Program-made: the position numbers and the translations under genes | Part shown: positions 57,753-64,000 of the stretch, one piece after another | Layout: each line of letters begins with the position of its first letter | How positions within the stretch are numbered: the stretch's first letter is position 1 | Notes under the pieces: model-generated | Told to the model about the DNA's origin: nothing | Database searches by the model: none | What the model saw: the letters and a program-made list of their open reading frames with translations, nothing else | Assembly (NCBI RefSeq): GCF_030010625.1 | Contig: NZ_JASCXN010000018.1 | Coordinates: 1 to 64,000, forward strand | DNA length: 64,000 nucleotides | Direction of reading: 5' to 3' | From: Streptomyces sp. CC208A | GTDB lineage: Bacteria; Actinomycetota; Actinomycetes; Streptomycetales; Streptomycetaceae

Positions 57753-57789
57753 CCGAAGGCCGGCCGGTGCCCCACCGGCCGGCCTTCGG
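57753..57789. terminator. Stem-loop after the glycosyltransferase gene
   Basis: A perfect 17-bp inverted repeat (57753-57769 with 57773-57789) lies nine bases after the stop, followed by CTTTCC. Confidence 0.75.
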
Positions 57790-57848
57790 CTTTCCCCGTG
57801 ACCGGTGACCCGCGCGTGCCCCCGTGCCCCGCCCCCGTACGGCACACG

Positions 57849-57913
57849 CCCTCCCGATCACGCGCAGCGCCCCGAGACCGACGGTCTCGGGGCGCTGCGC
57901 GTGATCGGGAGGG
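57849..57913. terminator. Very long perfect stem-loop between convergent glycosyltransferase genes
   Basis: A perfect 31-bp inverted repeat (57849-57879 with 57883-57913, loop GAC) ends 12 bases before the stop of the minus-strand glycosyltransferase. With the stem at 57753 it forms a tandem bidirectional terminator. Confidence 0.85.
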
Positions 57914-57925
57914 GCATCAGCGGTA

Positions 57926-59107
57926 CTAGCGCTGGAGCAGGGCCTCCAGCTTGGGGACGATGTCCTGCGGCGTCGGGAGCGTGGAGATCTCCTTGGCCAG
58001 GAACTGCGTCCGCTCGGTGTAGCTCGGCTCCTCCAGGAGCTCACGGCAGGCGGCGGCGATGGTCTCGCCGGGCGCCTTGTCCGGGGCCTCGGCCACCGGC
58101 CACAGGGTCTTGCCGGCGCCGAAGTCGCTGATGGCCTTGGCGATGGCCTCGCGGTGGTAGTTCGGCGGGAACTCCGGCGGGTTCTCCGGGATGATCAGCT
58201 GCGGCACGCCGTTGGCCATCAGCGTCGTGGCCGTGGTCGCGCCACCGTGGTGGACGGCCAGGTCGCAGGTGGCCGCGGCCACGTCCATGGGGATCCAGCC
58301 GACGCGGGCGTCGCCCAGGTCCGCGCCGAAGCGTTCGGCCGCACCCGGGGACGCGGCGATCAGGACCTCGGCGTTCTGCTTGTTCAGCTCGCTGACCAGC
58401 AGCGGCATGGACCAGCCCGGGTCGCGGAACATCAGGCTGCGGAAGCCCGAGGTGATCAGGACACGGCGACGGCCCTCCGGGCGGGTGTACATCCACCGCT
58501 CCAGACGACGCTGCGGGTTGCTGGGGATCCACCGCAGCGACTGCGCGTCCGGGTCGTGCGCCGGGCGCAGCGACGGAGGGGTGGAGTCGAGGAGCAGGTC
58601 GGGCTTGAGCAGCCCGTCCACGCCCAGGCGCTCCATCTCGGGGCGGAGCTCGGCCTCGGCGCCCGGGTCGATGCCCGTGAGCGGAATGCCCAGGTACTCG
58701 ACGTGGCGGACGTACGGGACCTTGAGGTGGGCGGCGAGCAGCATCGCCGCGTAGCTCTGCGAGCTTCCCACCACCACGTCCGGGGTCCAGTCCTTGGCGA
58801 GTTCGAGCAGGGACTCGACGCCGGCGAGGCCCATCCGGGCGAAGCCGCGGCCCTGGCCGAACATCTCCTCGTCCCCGAGCTCACGGGGGAACCGCAGGCC
58901 CCGGCCCGGGTTCGTGATCCGCATGAAGTGGCGGATCGGGTCGACCGTGAAGCAGAACGTGGGAATTCCGATGGCTTCAGCCGTCTCCACCCACGGCTCG
59001 TGGGCGGCCAGCATGACCTGGTGCCCCGCGTTCCGTGCGGCCGTCGCCAGTGGGGCGGCGGCGTAGTAGGTGGCCTGGCTGCCTGTGGTGACGAACAGGA
59101 TTTTCAT
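57926..59107 (-). CDS. GT1-family deoxysugar glycosyltransferase
   Basis: The 393-residue GT-B protein has KILFVTTGSQATYYAAAPLATAARNAGHQVMLAAHEPWVETAEAIGIP and the donor site ATCDLAVHHGGATTATTLMANGVPQLIIPENPPEFPPNYHREAIAKAI. The central MYTRPEGRRRVLITSGFRSL segment is shared with the paralogue at 56668. It would transfer a dTDP-deoxysugar to the aglycone or to a first sugar. GGAGTGCC precedes the ATG. It diverges from the lyase operon with a StrR-type site midway (59216). Confidence 0.92.
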   Translation of the reverse strand: MKILFVTTGSQATYYAAAPLATAARNAGHQVMLAAHEPWVETAEAIGIPTFCFTVDPIRHFMRITNPGRGLRFPRELGDEEMFGQGRGFARMGLAGVESLLELAKDWTPDVVVGSSQSYAAMLLAAHLKVPYVRHVEYLGIPLTGIDPGAEAELRPEMERLGVDGLLKPDLLLDSTPPSLRPAHDPDAQSLRWIPSNPQRRLERWMYTRPEGRRRVLITSGFRSLMFRDPGWSMPLLVSELNKQNAEVLIAASPGAAERFGADLGDARVGWIPMDVAAATCDLAVHHGGATTATTLMANGVPQLIIPENPPEFPPNYHREAIAKAISDFGAGKTLWPVAEAPDKAPGETIAAACRELLEEPSYTERTQFLAKEISTLPTPQDIVPKLEALLQR

Positions 59108-59215
59108 GGCACTCCGGATGCTTTTCGTGAGTCACGGCCTGGCGTATGTGGGAACAGCTTCGATATTCCACAGAGTGCAGTTTTTCTGTCAAACACCTTG
59201 AATTCGCGGGGGCGT

Positions 59216-59244
59216 GTTCGAATGAGGATCACGCGCAGTTGAAC
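59216..59244. promoter_or_regulatory. StrR-type operator in a divergent promoter
   Basis: GTTCGAATG (8/9), 11 bases, CAGTTGAAC (9/9). It is 109 bp from the glycosyltransferase start and 105 bp from the small-protein start at 59349. Confidence 0.7.
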
Positions 59245-59348
59245 GCGCTGAACATCGCGCCCGGTTCACCGGCCCTTCCTTCGTGGCAACATGTCGTGCG
59301 GCGAAATCAGCCCCCGCACACACCGGACGTCGAAAGACGGTGACTCTT

Positions 59349-59612
59349 ATGAACAACCTCATCTACAACGCCCGTATGGCTCTTCGGGACATCATGGAAG
59401 TCAACATCTTCACGCAGGGCAACGAGAAGGTGCACCTGACCGTCTTCCCCGACCTCGTCTGGGAGGGCACCGCGGAGACGCAGACCGACAAGGTCGTCCA
59501 GGAGGTGCTCCGCCGTCTGCACGACATGGACATGGACATCGCCGGCGGCGAGGACGGCATCCGCACCCTGCTGGACGGCCGTTCCGTGGAGATCGTCCGC
59601 AAGGCCGCCTGA
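59349..59612 (+). CDS. Small uncharacterised protein heading the lyase operon
   Basis: I do not recognise this 87-residue protein (starts MNNLIYNARMALRDIMEVN, ends GRSVEIVRKAA). It is acidic, without cysteines, signal or membrane segment, and looks like a small alpha/beta domain. It lies 67 bases before the lyase gene and 105 bp after a StrR-type site, so it belongs to the nitrogen-transfer genes. A carrier, chaperone or partner role is possible. The start ATG 59349 has only a weak ribosome site (GGTGACTC). Confidence 0.7.
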   Translation: MNNLIYNARMALRDIMEVNIFTQGNEKVHLTVFPDLVWEGTAETQTDKVVQEVLRRLHDMDMDIAGGEDGIRTLLDGRSVEIVRKAA

Positions 59613-59679
59613 GAACCGCCGCCGTGCCGTCGCGCCCGGCGGGGCGCCGGCGATCCGTCCCCGAGGAGGTAGGACGCCC

Positions 59680-60951
59680 GTGATAGCCCGTTACTCACTG
59701 CCCGAGATGGCGGAACTCTGGTCCGACCAGGCCCGCTACACCACCTGGGCCGAGGTGGAGGTCCTGGCCTCCGAGGCACAGGTACTGCTCGGCAGGGTCC
59801 CCGAGGCCTCCCTCGCGGACATCCGGAGCGCCCGGGTCCCGGCGGCGGCGCGCGTCGCGGAGCTGGAGCGCGAGCGCGACCATGAGATCCTCGCCTTCCT
59901 CGCGGCCTTCTGCGAGGACATGCCGGAGGACTCCGCACGCTGGGTGCACCTCGGCATGACGAGCTACGACCTCGTGGACACCGCTCTGGGGCACACCCTC
60001 GCCCGCGCCTGCGACCTGCTGACCGGCGCCGCGCGCCGGCTGCGCACGGTGCTGGTCGAGAAGGCCGTCGCGCACTGGGACACGGCGTGCATCGGCCGCA
60101 CCCACGGCATGCACGCCGAACCCACCACCTTCGGCCACAAGCTGGCCGGGTTCGCCTTCGCGATCGACCGCTCGGTGCGGAGGCTGGAGGAGGCCCGCGC
60201 GCAGGTCGCCGTCGGCACGATCTCCGGCTCCGTCGGGACCTACGCGCTGATCGACCCCTTCGTCGAGAAGCATGTCTGCGAGACCCTCGGCCTCGGCGTG
60301 GAGCCGGCGCCGAGCCAGGTCGTGGCCCGTGACCGGCACGCCCAGCTCGTGCAGGCGATCGCCACGCTCGGCGCCTGCGTCGAGCAGATCGCCGTCGAGA
60401 TCCGGCTGCTTTCCCGCAGCGAGGTCCGCGAGGTCGAGGAGCCCCGCACGGCCGCGTACCAGGGATCGAGCGCCATGCCGCACAAGCGGAACCCGACGAC
60501 CAGCGAGCGGCTCACCGGCCTCGCCCGGCTGCTGCGCGGCTACGCGGGAACGATGCTGGAGAACGTGGCGCTCTGGCACGAGCGCGACCTGTCCCACTCC
60601 TCCGTGGAACGGGTCGTCCTGCCGGACGCCTTCACGGTCGCCCACTACCAGGTGGTCTCGGCCACCGAGCTCGTCCGGGACCTCGACGTGCACCCCGACC
60701 GGATGCGCGCCGCGATCGACCACACCGGCGGGCTCGCCTACAGCTCGGCGGTCCTCGCCGACCTGCTGGAGAGCGGGCACGAGCGCGAGCGGGCGTACCG
60801 GCTGATCCAGGACGCCGCGAACGGGGAGGACTTCTTCACCCTGCTCGGGCGCGAGGGCGTACGGACCGATCCGCTGGGGCCCGAGCGCTTCCTGGTACAC
60901 CATGACGTCATCTACAAGCGATTGGAGCGCCTTCGTGAGCTGGATCATTGA
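59680..60951 (+). CDS. Adenylosuccinate-lyase-family enzyme (hydrazinosuccinate-lyase candidate)
   Basis: The 423-residue fumarase/aspartase-superfamily protein has CIGRTHGMHAEPTTFGHKLAGF, the acid-base histidine region, and the signature loop AYQGSSAMPHKRNPTTSERLTG with the catalytic Ser. PurB-type lyases eliminate fumarate; in fosfazinomycin and kinamycin-type pathways a homologue releases hydrazine from hydrazinosuccinate. The presence of GS-like, amidase and acetyltransferase genes in the same locus makes that role more likely than purine synthesis. AGGAGG precedes GTG 59680. The GNAT gene overlaps its 3' end by 17 bases. Confidence 0.9.
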   Translation: MIARYSLPEMAELWSDQARYTTWAEVEVLASEAQVLLGRVPEASLADIRSARVPAAARVAELERERDHEILAFLAAFCEDMPEDSARWVHLGMTSYDLVDTALGHTLARACDLLTGAARRLRTVLVEKAVAHWDTACIGRTHGMHAEPTTFGHKLAGFAFAIDRSVRRLEEARAQVAVGTISGSVGTYALIDPFVEKHVCETLGLGVEPAPSQVVARDRHAQLVQAIATLGACVEQIAVEIRLLSRSEVREVEEPRTAAYQGSSAMPHKRNPTTSERLTGLARLLRGYAGTMLENVALWHERDLSHSSVERVVLPDAFTVAHYQVVSATELVRDLDVHPDRMRAAIDHTGGLAYSSAVLADLLESGHERERAYRLIQDAANGEDFFTLLGREGVRTDPLGPERFLVHHDVIYKRLERLRELDH

Positions 60952-61336
60952 GCGGGAGAACGGTCCCGACCTCGACCTGGACGAGGTACTGAGGGTCTAC
61001 CGCGAGTCCGGCCTCGGCGAGCGCCGGCCCATCGAGGAGACCGAGCGCATGGCCGCGATGGTCCGCAACGCCAACCTGGTCGTCACGGCCAGGGTCGACG
61101 GCGAACTCGTCGGCATCGCCCGCAGCGTCTCGGACTTCGCGTACGTCACGTACCTCTCCGACATCGCCGTGGTCCGCGCCCACCAGCGCTCTGGCATCGG
61201 CCGCGAGCTGATCGACGCCACCCGCAAGGAGGCGCCGCAGGCCAAGATCGTGCTGCTGTCGGCGCCGGCCGCGACCGAGTACTACCCGCACATCGGCTTC
61301 GCCGCCCACAACTCCGCCTGGGTGCTGAACCCCTGA
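60935..61336 (+). CDS. GNAT-family N-acetyltransferase
   Basis: The 133-residue protein has the GNAT core: VVTARVDGELVGIARSVSDFAYVTYLSDIAVVRAHQRSGIGRELIDATRKEAP, with the acetyl-CoA loop Q-R-S-G-I-G-R, and ends ATEYYPHIGFAAHNSAWVL. In hydrazide-forming pathways a GNAT enzyme acetylates the glutamyl-hydrazide. GTG 60935 with GGAGCG upstream is chosen; the reading to 60902 adds residues inside the lyase gene. It ends the operon at a stem-loop. Confidence 0.88.
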   Translation: MSWIIERENGPDLDLDEVLRVYRESGLGERRPIEETERMAAMVRNANLVVTARVDGELVGIARSVSDFAYVTYLSDIAVVRAHQRSGIGRELIDATRKEAPQAKIVLLSAPAATEYYPHIGFAAHNSAWVLNP

Positions 61337-61348
61337 GCGGAATCCGCG

Positions 61349-61386
61349 AGTGCCCGTCCCGTCCTTCCCCCGGCGGGGCGGGCACT
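61349..61386. terminator. Stem-loop between convergent genes
   Basis: A 15-bp stem (61349-61363 with 61372-61386) that includes two G-U pairs follows the GNAT stop and faces the multicopper oxidase stop. Confidence 0.65.
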
Positions 61387-61405
61387 CCGTGTTCCCGCCG
61401 TCCGG

Positions 61406-63343
61406 TCAGTGATGGCCGCCGACGTGCAGGTGCGCGGCCGGGCTCACCACCAGCGGACGCATCATGTGCTGCTCGTGCTCCAGCATGTGGCAGTGGTGGA
61501 CGCCCCGGCCGACGACCGGGAACCTGACGGCGACGCTGACCAGTTCGCCCGGGGTGCCGCCGGGGCCGGGGACGATCCGCCCGGCGGTCCCCACCCGGAT
61601 GACGTCCTTCTCGCCCGTCTCGTGTGCGTCGAGCGGGGCCGTCGCCCTGAACGTCACCGGCCGGCTCGTGCCCCGGGCCACCCGGTCGAAGCCGGTCACG
61701 TCGTAGTGCTCGCGCGAGAGCACCTGGAAGTGGCCCAGATGCATGTGCATGGGGTGCGGGACACCGGTGAGGTTGAGGTAGTTCCAGATCTCCACGCTGC
61801 CTTGCGCGATGGTGAACGCGCGCCCGTCGTCGTACGCGTACGACGACGCGCGCAGCGTCCGCAGTCTCCCCTGGGCGTCCTGGACCTGCACGACGCCGGT
61901 CGTCGGAAAGGTGAGGCCGGCCGGGTCGATCTCCTCGGCCTCCCACATCTCGGGGACGCCCGAGGAGCCGGGCCCGGTGACGAGGATCCAGCGGGGCGCG
62001 TGCCCGTGCGGCAGATCCGCGTGCCCGACCCGTCGGAAGGAGTCCGAGAGGACGGCCGGCGGGGCGTAGGAGGTGTCCGGCCGGCGGTCGGCGACGCGGA
62101 ACTGCATCACGTCGGGTTCGAGGAGGTCGTTCCTCCGGTCCGAGGCGCCGGGGGCGATCCCCTCGAAGGTGTTGACCAGCTTCAGGGTCCGGCCGCGGAA
62201 GGCGGTGAAGTCGACCAGGACGTCGGCCCGTTCGCCGGGGGAGAGGTTCAGGGCGCCGTCGACCGGGACCGGCCGGTCGAGCAGCCCCTGGTCGGTGCCG
62301 ATCACCCGCAGCGCGCCCGGCACGGGCACCCCGTCCGCGAGCAGCATCAGCCGGTACATGCGGGAGTTGGCGGCGTTGACGATCCGGAAGCGGTACCAGC
62401 GCGGCCGCACCTCCAGGTACGGCCAGACCACCCCGTTGACCAGGGTGTAGGGGGCGGCGTGCGCACGCATCAGCCGCTGCGGGCCGATCATCTCCACCTT
62501 GTGCACCGAACGGCCGACCAGCGCGCCGGAGGCGTCCGTGTCGAAGTTCCGGTCGCTGAGGACGAGCGGCACGTCCTGACGGCCCCCGGGCAGACCGAGC
62601 GCCGCCTCCTCCGCGGTGCGCGAGACGAAGAGGCCGGCGAGCCCGGCGTAGACGCTGAAGCGGCTCACGTGGTGGGTGTGGTCGTGGTACCAGAGCGTCG
62701 TCGAGGCCTGGTCGTTCGGGTACGCGCTGAGCTGGACGTCCCCGGGGCCGATCAGGTTCTCCATCCACCCGTCGTTGCCGCCGCCGGTGAGCATGCCGTG
62801 CAGGTGCACCGCGACCCAGGGCGGCAGATCGGCGACGCCCGCGACCTCCTGGCAGCCTTCCGTACCGGGGTAGTTGGAGACCGGGTCGGGAGAGGGACGG
62901 GGCTGGTCGAAGTCGACGGCCTTGACGGGCAGGTTCCCGGTCAGCCGGTTCTCCCAGGTGATCCGGAGCGGCCGGCCGGCGGTCGCGGCGATCGTCGGAC
63001 CCGGGTACACGCCCTCGTACGTCCACATCGGCACCGGCGGCAGCTCCGAGTGCAGCGTGACGTCGGCGGTGACCATGCGCACGGTCAGCTCGTCGTGGTC
63101 GCCCCGGTCGCGGGGCCGGAGCACGGGCGGTATCCGCAGCGGGTCCTTGAACTTGGTGAGCTTCAGTTCGGGCGCCGAGGGCTCGGGGCCGCCGGGCACG
63201 GGCGGGGTGGCCGAGGCGGGCGACACGGGGAAGAGCGGGAGGGCCGCGGCGGCGAGCCCGAGGCCGGTGGCCGTACCGGCACGGAGAAGGGAGCGGCGGT
63301 CGATCCCCGTCACGGGCGGGGTTCTGTCGTCTGAGGGTTCCAT
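61406..63343 (-). CDS. Tat-exported multicopper oxidase (CotA/phenoxazinone-synthase-like)
   Basis: The 645-residue protein starts with a twin-arginine signal (RRSLLRAGTATGLGLAAAALPLF, cleavage near PASA). Copper ligands appear in order: HLHG, WYHDHTHH, HPMHMHLGHF and HHCHMLEHEQHMM. These are the type 1-3 sites of three-domain laccases such as CotA, bilirubin oxidase and phenoxazinone synthase, which oxidise phenols with O2 outside the cytoplasm or in the cell envelope. A role in phenol coupling or drug oxidation is possible, but the gene may also lie beyond the cluster edge. The start is ATG 63343. Confidence 0.9.
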   Translation of the reverse strand: MEPSDDRTPPVTGIDRRSLLRAGTATGLGLAAAALPLFPVSPASATPPVPGGPEPSAPELKLTKFKDPLRIPPVLRPRDRGDHDELTVRMVTADVTLHSELPPVPMWTYEGVYPGPTIAATAGRPLRITWENRLTGNLPVKAVDFDQPRPSPDPVSNYPGTEGCQEVAGVADLPPWVAVHLHGMLTGGGNDGWMENLIGPGDVQLSAYPNDQASTTLWYHDHTHHVSRFSVYAGLAGLFVSRTAEEAALGLPGGRQDVPLVLSDRNFDTDASGALVGRSVHKVEMIGPQRLMRAHAAPYTLVNGVVWPYLEVRPRWYRFRIVNAANSRMYRLMLLADGVPVPGALRVIGTDQGLLDRPVPVDGALNLSPGERADVLVDFTAFRGRTLKLVNTFEGIAPGASDRRNDLLEPDVMQFRVADRRPDTSYAPPAVLSDSFRRVGHADLPHGHAPRWILVTGPGSSGVPEMWEAEEIDPAGLTFPTTGVVQVQDAQGRLRTLRASSYAYDDGRAFTIAQGSVEIWNYLNLTGVPHPMHMHLGHFQVLSREHYDVTGFDRVARGTSRPVTFRATAPLDAHETGEKDVIRVGTAGRIVPGPGGTPGELVSVAVRFPVVGRGVHHCHMLEHEQHMMRPLVVSPAAHLHVGGHH

Positions 63344-63407
63344 GTCGGCCGACCGTAGGGTCGCCCGCTCATGGGACGGTCGACTTCCGCTGCACCGGAA
63401 CGGAGGC

Positions 63408-63443
63408 GGCGGCACCGCCGGCGGGAGCACCGGCGGTGCCGCC
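63408..63443. terminator. Stem-loop after the ABC exporter gene
   Basis: A perfect 14-bp inverted repeat (63408-63421 with 63430-63443) lies just downstream of the minus-strand ABC gene stop. Confidence 0.7.
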
Positions 63444-63464
63444 CCACGGGAGCGGGGGAGCGGA

Positions 63465-64000
63465 TCAGGCGGTGGCCAGCTCCCGCGAGTCCCGGTTCAC
63501 GAGCGTCGCGTAGTGCCCGCCCAGGGCGAGCAGTTCCTCGTGCGTGCCCCGCTCCGCGACCCGGCCCCGCTTCAGGACCACGATCTCGTCCGCGTTCCGG
63601 ATCGTCGAGAGCCGGTGGGCCACCGTGATCGTCGTCCGGCCCTCGCTCGCCGCGTCGATGGCCGCCTGCACGGCCTTCTCCGTCCGCGTGTCCAGCGCGC
63701 TCGTGGCCTCGTCGAGGACCAGGACCGGTGGGTCCCGCAGGATCGCGCGGGCGATCGCGAGGCGCTGCTTCTCCCCGCCCGAGAACCGGTAGCCGCGCTC
63801 GCCGACCACCGTGTCGTACCCGTCGGGCAGCGACATCAGATAGTCGTGGATGTGCGCGATCCGCGCCGCAGCCACCAGTTCCTCGTCGGTCGCGTCCGGC
63901 TTCGCGAAGCGCAGGTTCTCGGCGACCGTGGCGTGGAACAGGTACGTCTCCTGGGAGACCACGCCCACCGCCGCCGTCAGTGTCCCGAAGGACAGGTCCC
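63465..64000 (-). CDS. ABC exporter (fused membrane-ATPase type), C-terminal ATPase part
   Basis: The last 178 codons of a longer gene are present; the frame stays open to the window edge (DLSFGTLTAAVGVVSQETYLFHATVAENLRFA). Seen are the Q-loop (VVSQETYLF), signature FSGGEKQRLAIARAIL, Walker B VLVLDEATSALD and switch His (VAHRLSTIRNADEIVVL). The sequence is typical of the ATPase domain of MsbA/LmrA-like half transporters. The membrane domain and Walker A lie beyond 64000. A role in product export is possible. Confidence 0.92.
   Translation of the reverse strand, partial: DLSFGTLTAAVGVVSQETYLFHATVAENLRFAKPDATDEELVAAARIAHIHDYLMSLPDGYDTVVGERGYRFSGGEKQRLAIARAILRDPPVLVLDEATSALDTRTEKAVQAAIDAASEGRTTITVAHRLSTIRNADEIVVLKRGRVAERGTHEELLALGGHYATLVNRDSRELATA

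Noticed and set aside
1..64000. Insertion sequences, integrases, tRNA or rRNA genes, CRISPR arrays
   Set aside because: I saw no transposase or integrase motifs, no tRNA-like cloverleaf and no regular repeat-spacer array. The only sizeable DNA repeat is the monooxygenase pair at 33116 and 34617.

Overview
The window is high-GC actinobacterial DNA, most probably Streptomyces: strong third-position G/C, GTG starts, AGGAGG-type ribosome binding sites and ATGA or GTGA gene overlaps. It holds most of a biosynthetic locus for a glycosylated type II (aromatic) polyketide. The gene content fits an angucycline whose ring B is oxidatively opened and which receives nitrogen from a hydrazine-type pathway, that is, the kinamycin/lomaiviticin/fluostatin (diazo- or amino-benzofluorene) family. 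This product class is inferred; the ketosynthase pair (KS-alpha/KS-beta) is not in the window.

Layout. 1-449: end of an acyl-CoA carboxylase beta gene and an epsilon subunit. 674-3761: a VOC protein, an AraC-type regulator and a StrR/NovG-type ParB-like activator. 3905-5661: ABC exporter pair. 5890-12805: a class I amidotransferase-like protein, an AhpD/CMD-like protein, NDP-hexose 2,3- and 4,6-dehydratases, a UvrA-like drug-resistance protein and a small VOC protein. 12977-17214: a secreted alpha/beta hydrolase with an Asp in place of the nucleophilic Ser (epoxide-hydrolase-like), a glycosyltransferase and an MFS exporter. 17275-29438: an unusual block of an ATP-grasp ligase, a phytanoyl-CoA-type dioxygenase, a 19-residue peptide gene ending Ser-Lys-Trp, and eight tightly coupled genes (HEAT-FGE-like protein, metallo-beta-lactamase fold, esterase, asparagine synthetase-like, unknown, aldehyde dehydrogenase, threonine-aldolase-like, PPOX-like). 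29610-47070: polyketide tailoring genes, with six flavin monooxygenases, a HemY paralogue, ACP, ketoreductase, aromatase/cyclase, O-methyltransferase, other reductases and an AlpJ/JadG-type didomain ABM oxygenase. 47144-52536: unknown 628-aa protein, ferredoxin, glutamine-synthetase-like enzyme, a new 61-aa ORF and an amidase. 52698-59107: a second CMD-like protein, a sulfotransferase-like protein, deoxysugar genes and two glycosyltransferases. 59349-61336: a small protein, an adenylosuccinate-lyase homologue and a GNAT acetyltransferase, which complete the hydrazine-transfer set. 61406-64000: Tat-type multicopper oxidase and a partial ABC exporter.

How it fits together. The ACP, KR (38976), ARO/CYC (42629) and flavoenzymes build and oxidise the polycyclic core. 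The ABM didomain protein is the candidate B-ring-opening enzyme. The lyase, GS-like, GNAT, amidase and ferredoxin set would make and deliver a glutamyl-hydrazide-type nitrogen donor. RmlA/RmlB/2,3-dehydratase/3-ketoreductase/epimerase plus three GT1 enzymes make and attach 2,6-dideoxysugars. UvrA-like, ABC, MFS, VOC and hydrolase proteins are candidate self-resistance functions.

Regulation. Inverted repeats matching the StrR/NovG operator pattern GTTCRACTG-N11-CRGTYGAAC lie near the middle of the main divergent promoter regions (36149-36177, 39853-39881, 52585-52613, 59216-59244), with further sites at 5840 and 18588 and half-sites at 9847 and 19480. This suggests that the StrR-like protein at 2457-3761 controls the locus. 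The most novel element is the 19-residue peptide with its two hairpins and enzyme operon (19590-29438), which I cannot match to a described pathway.
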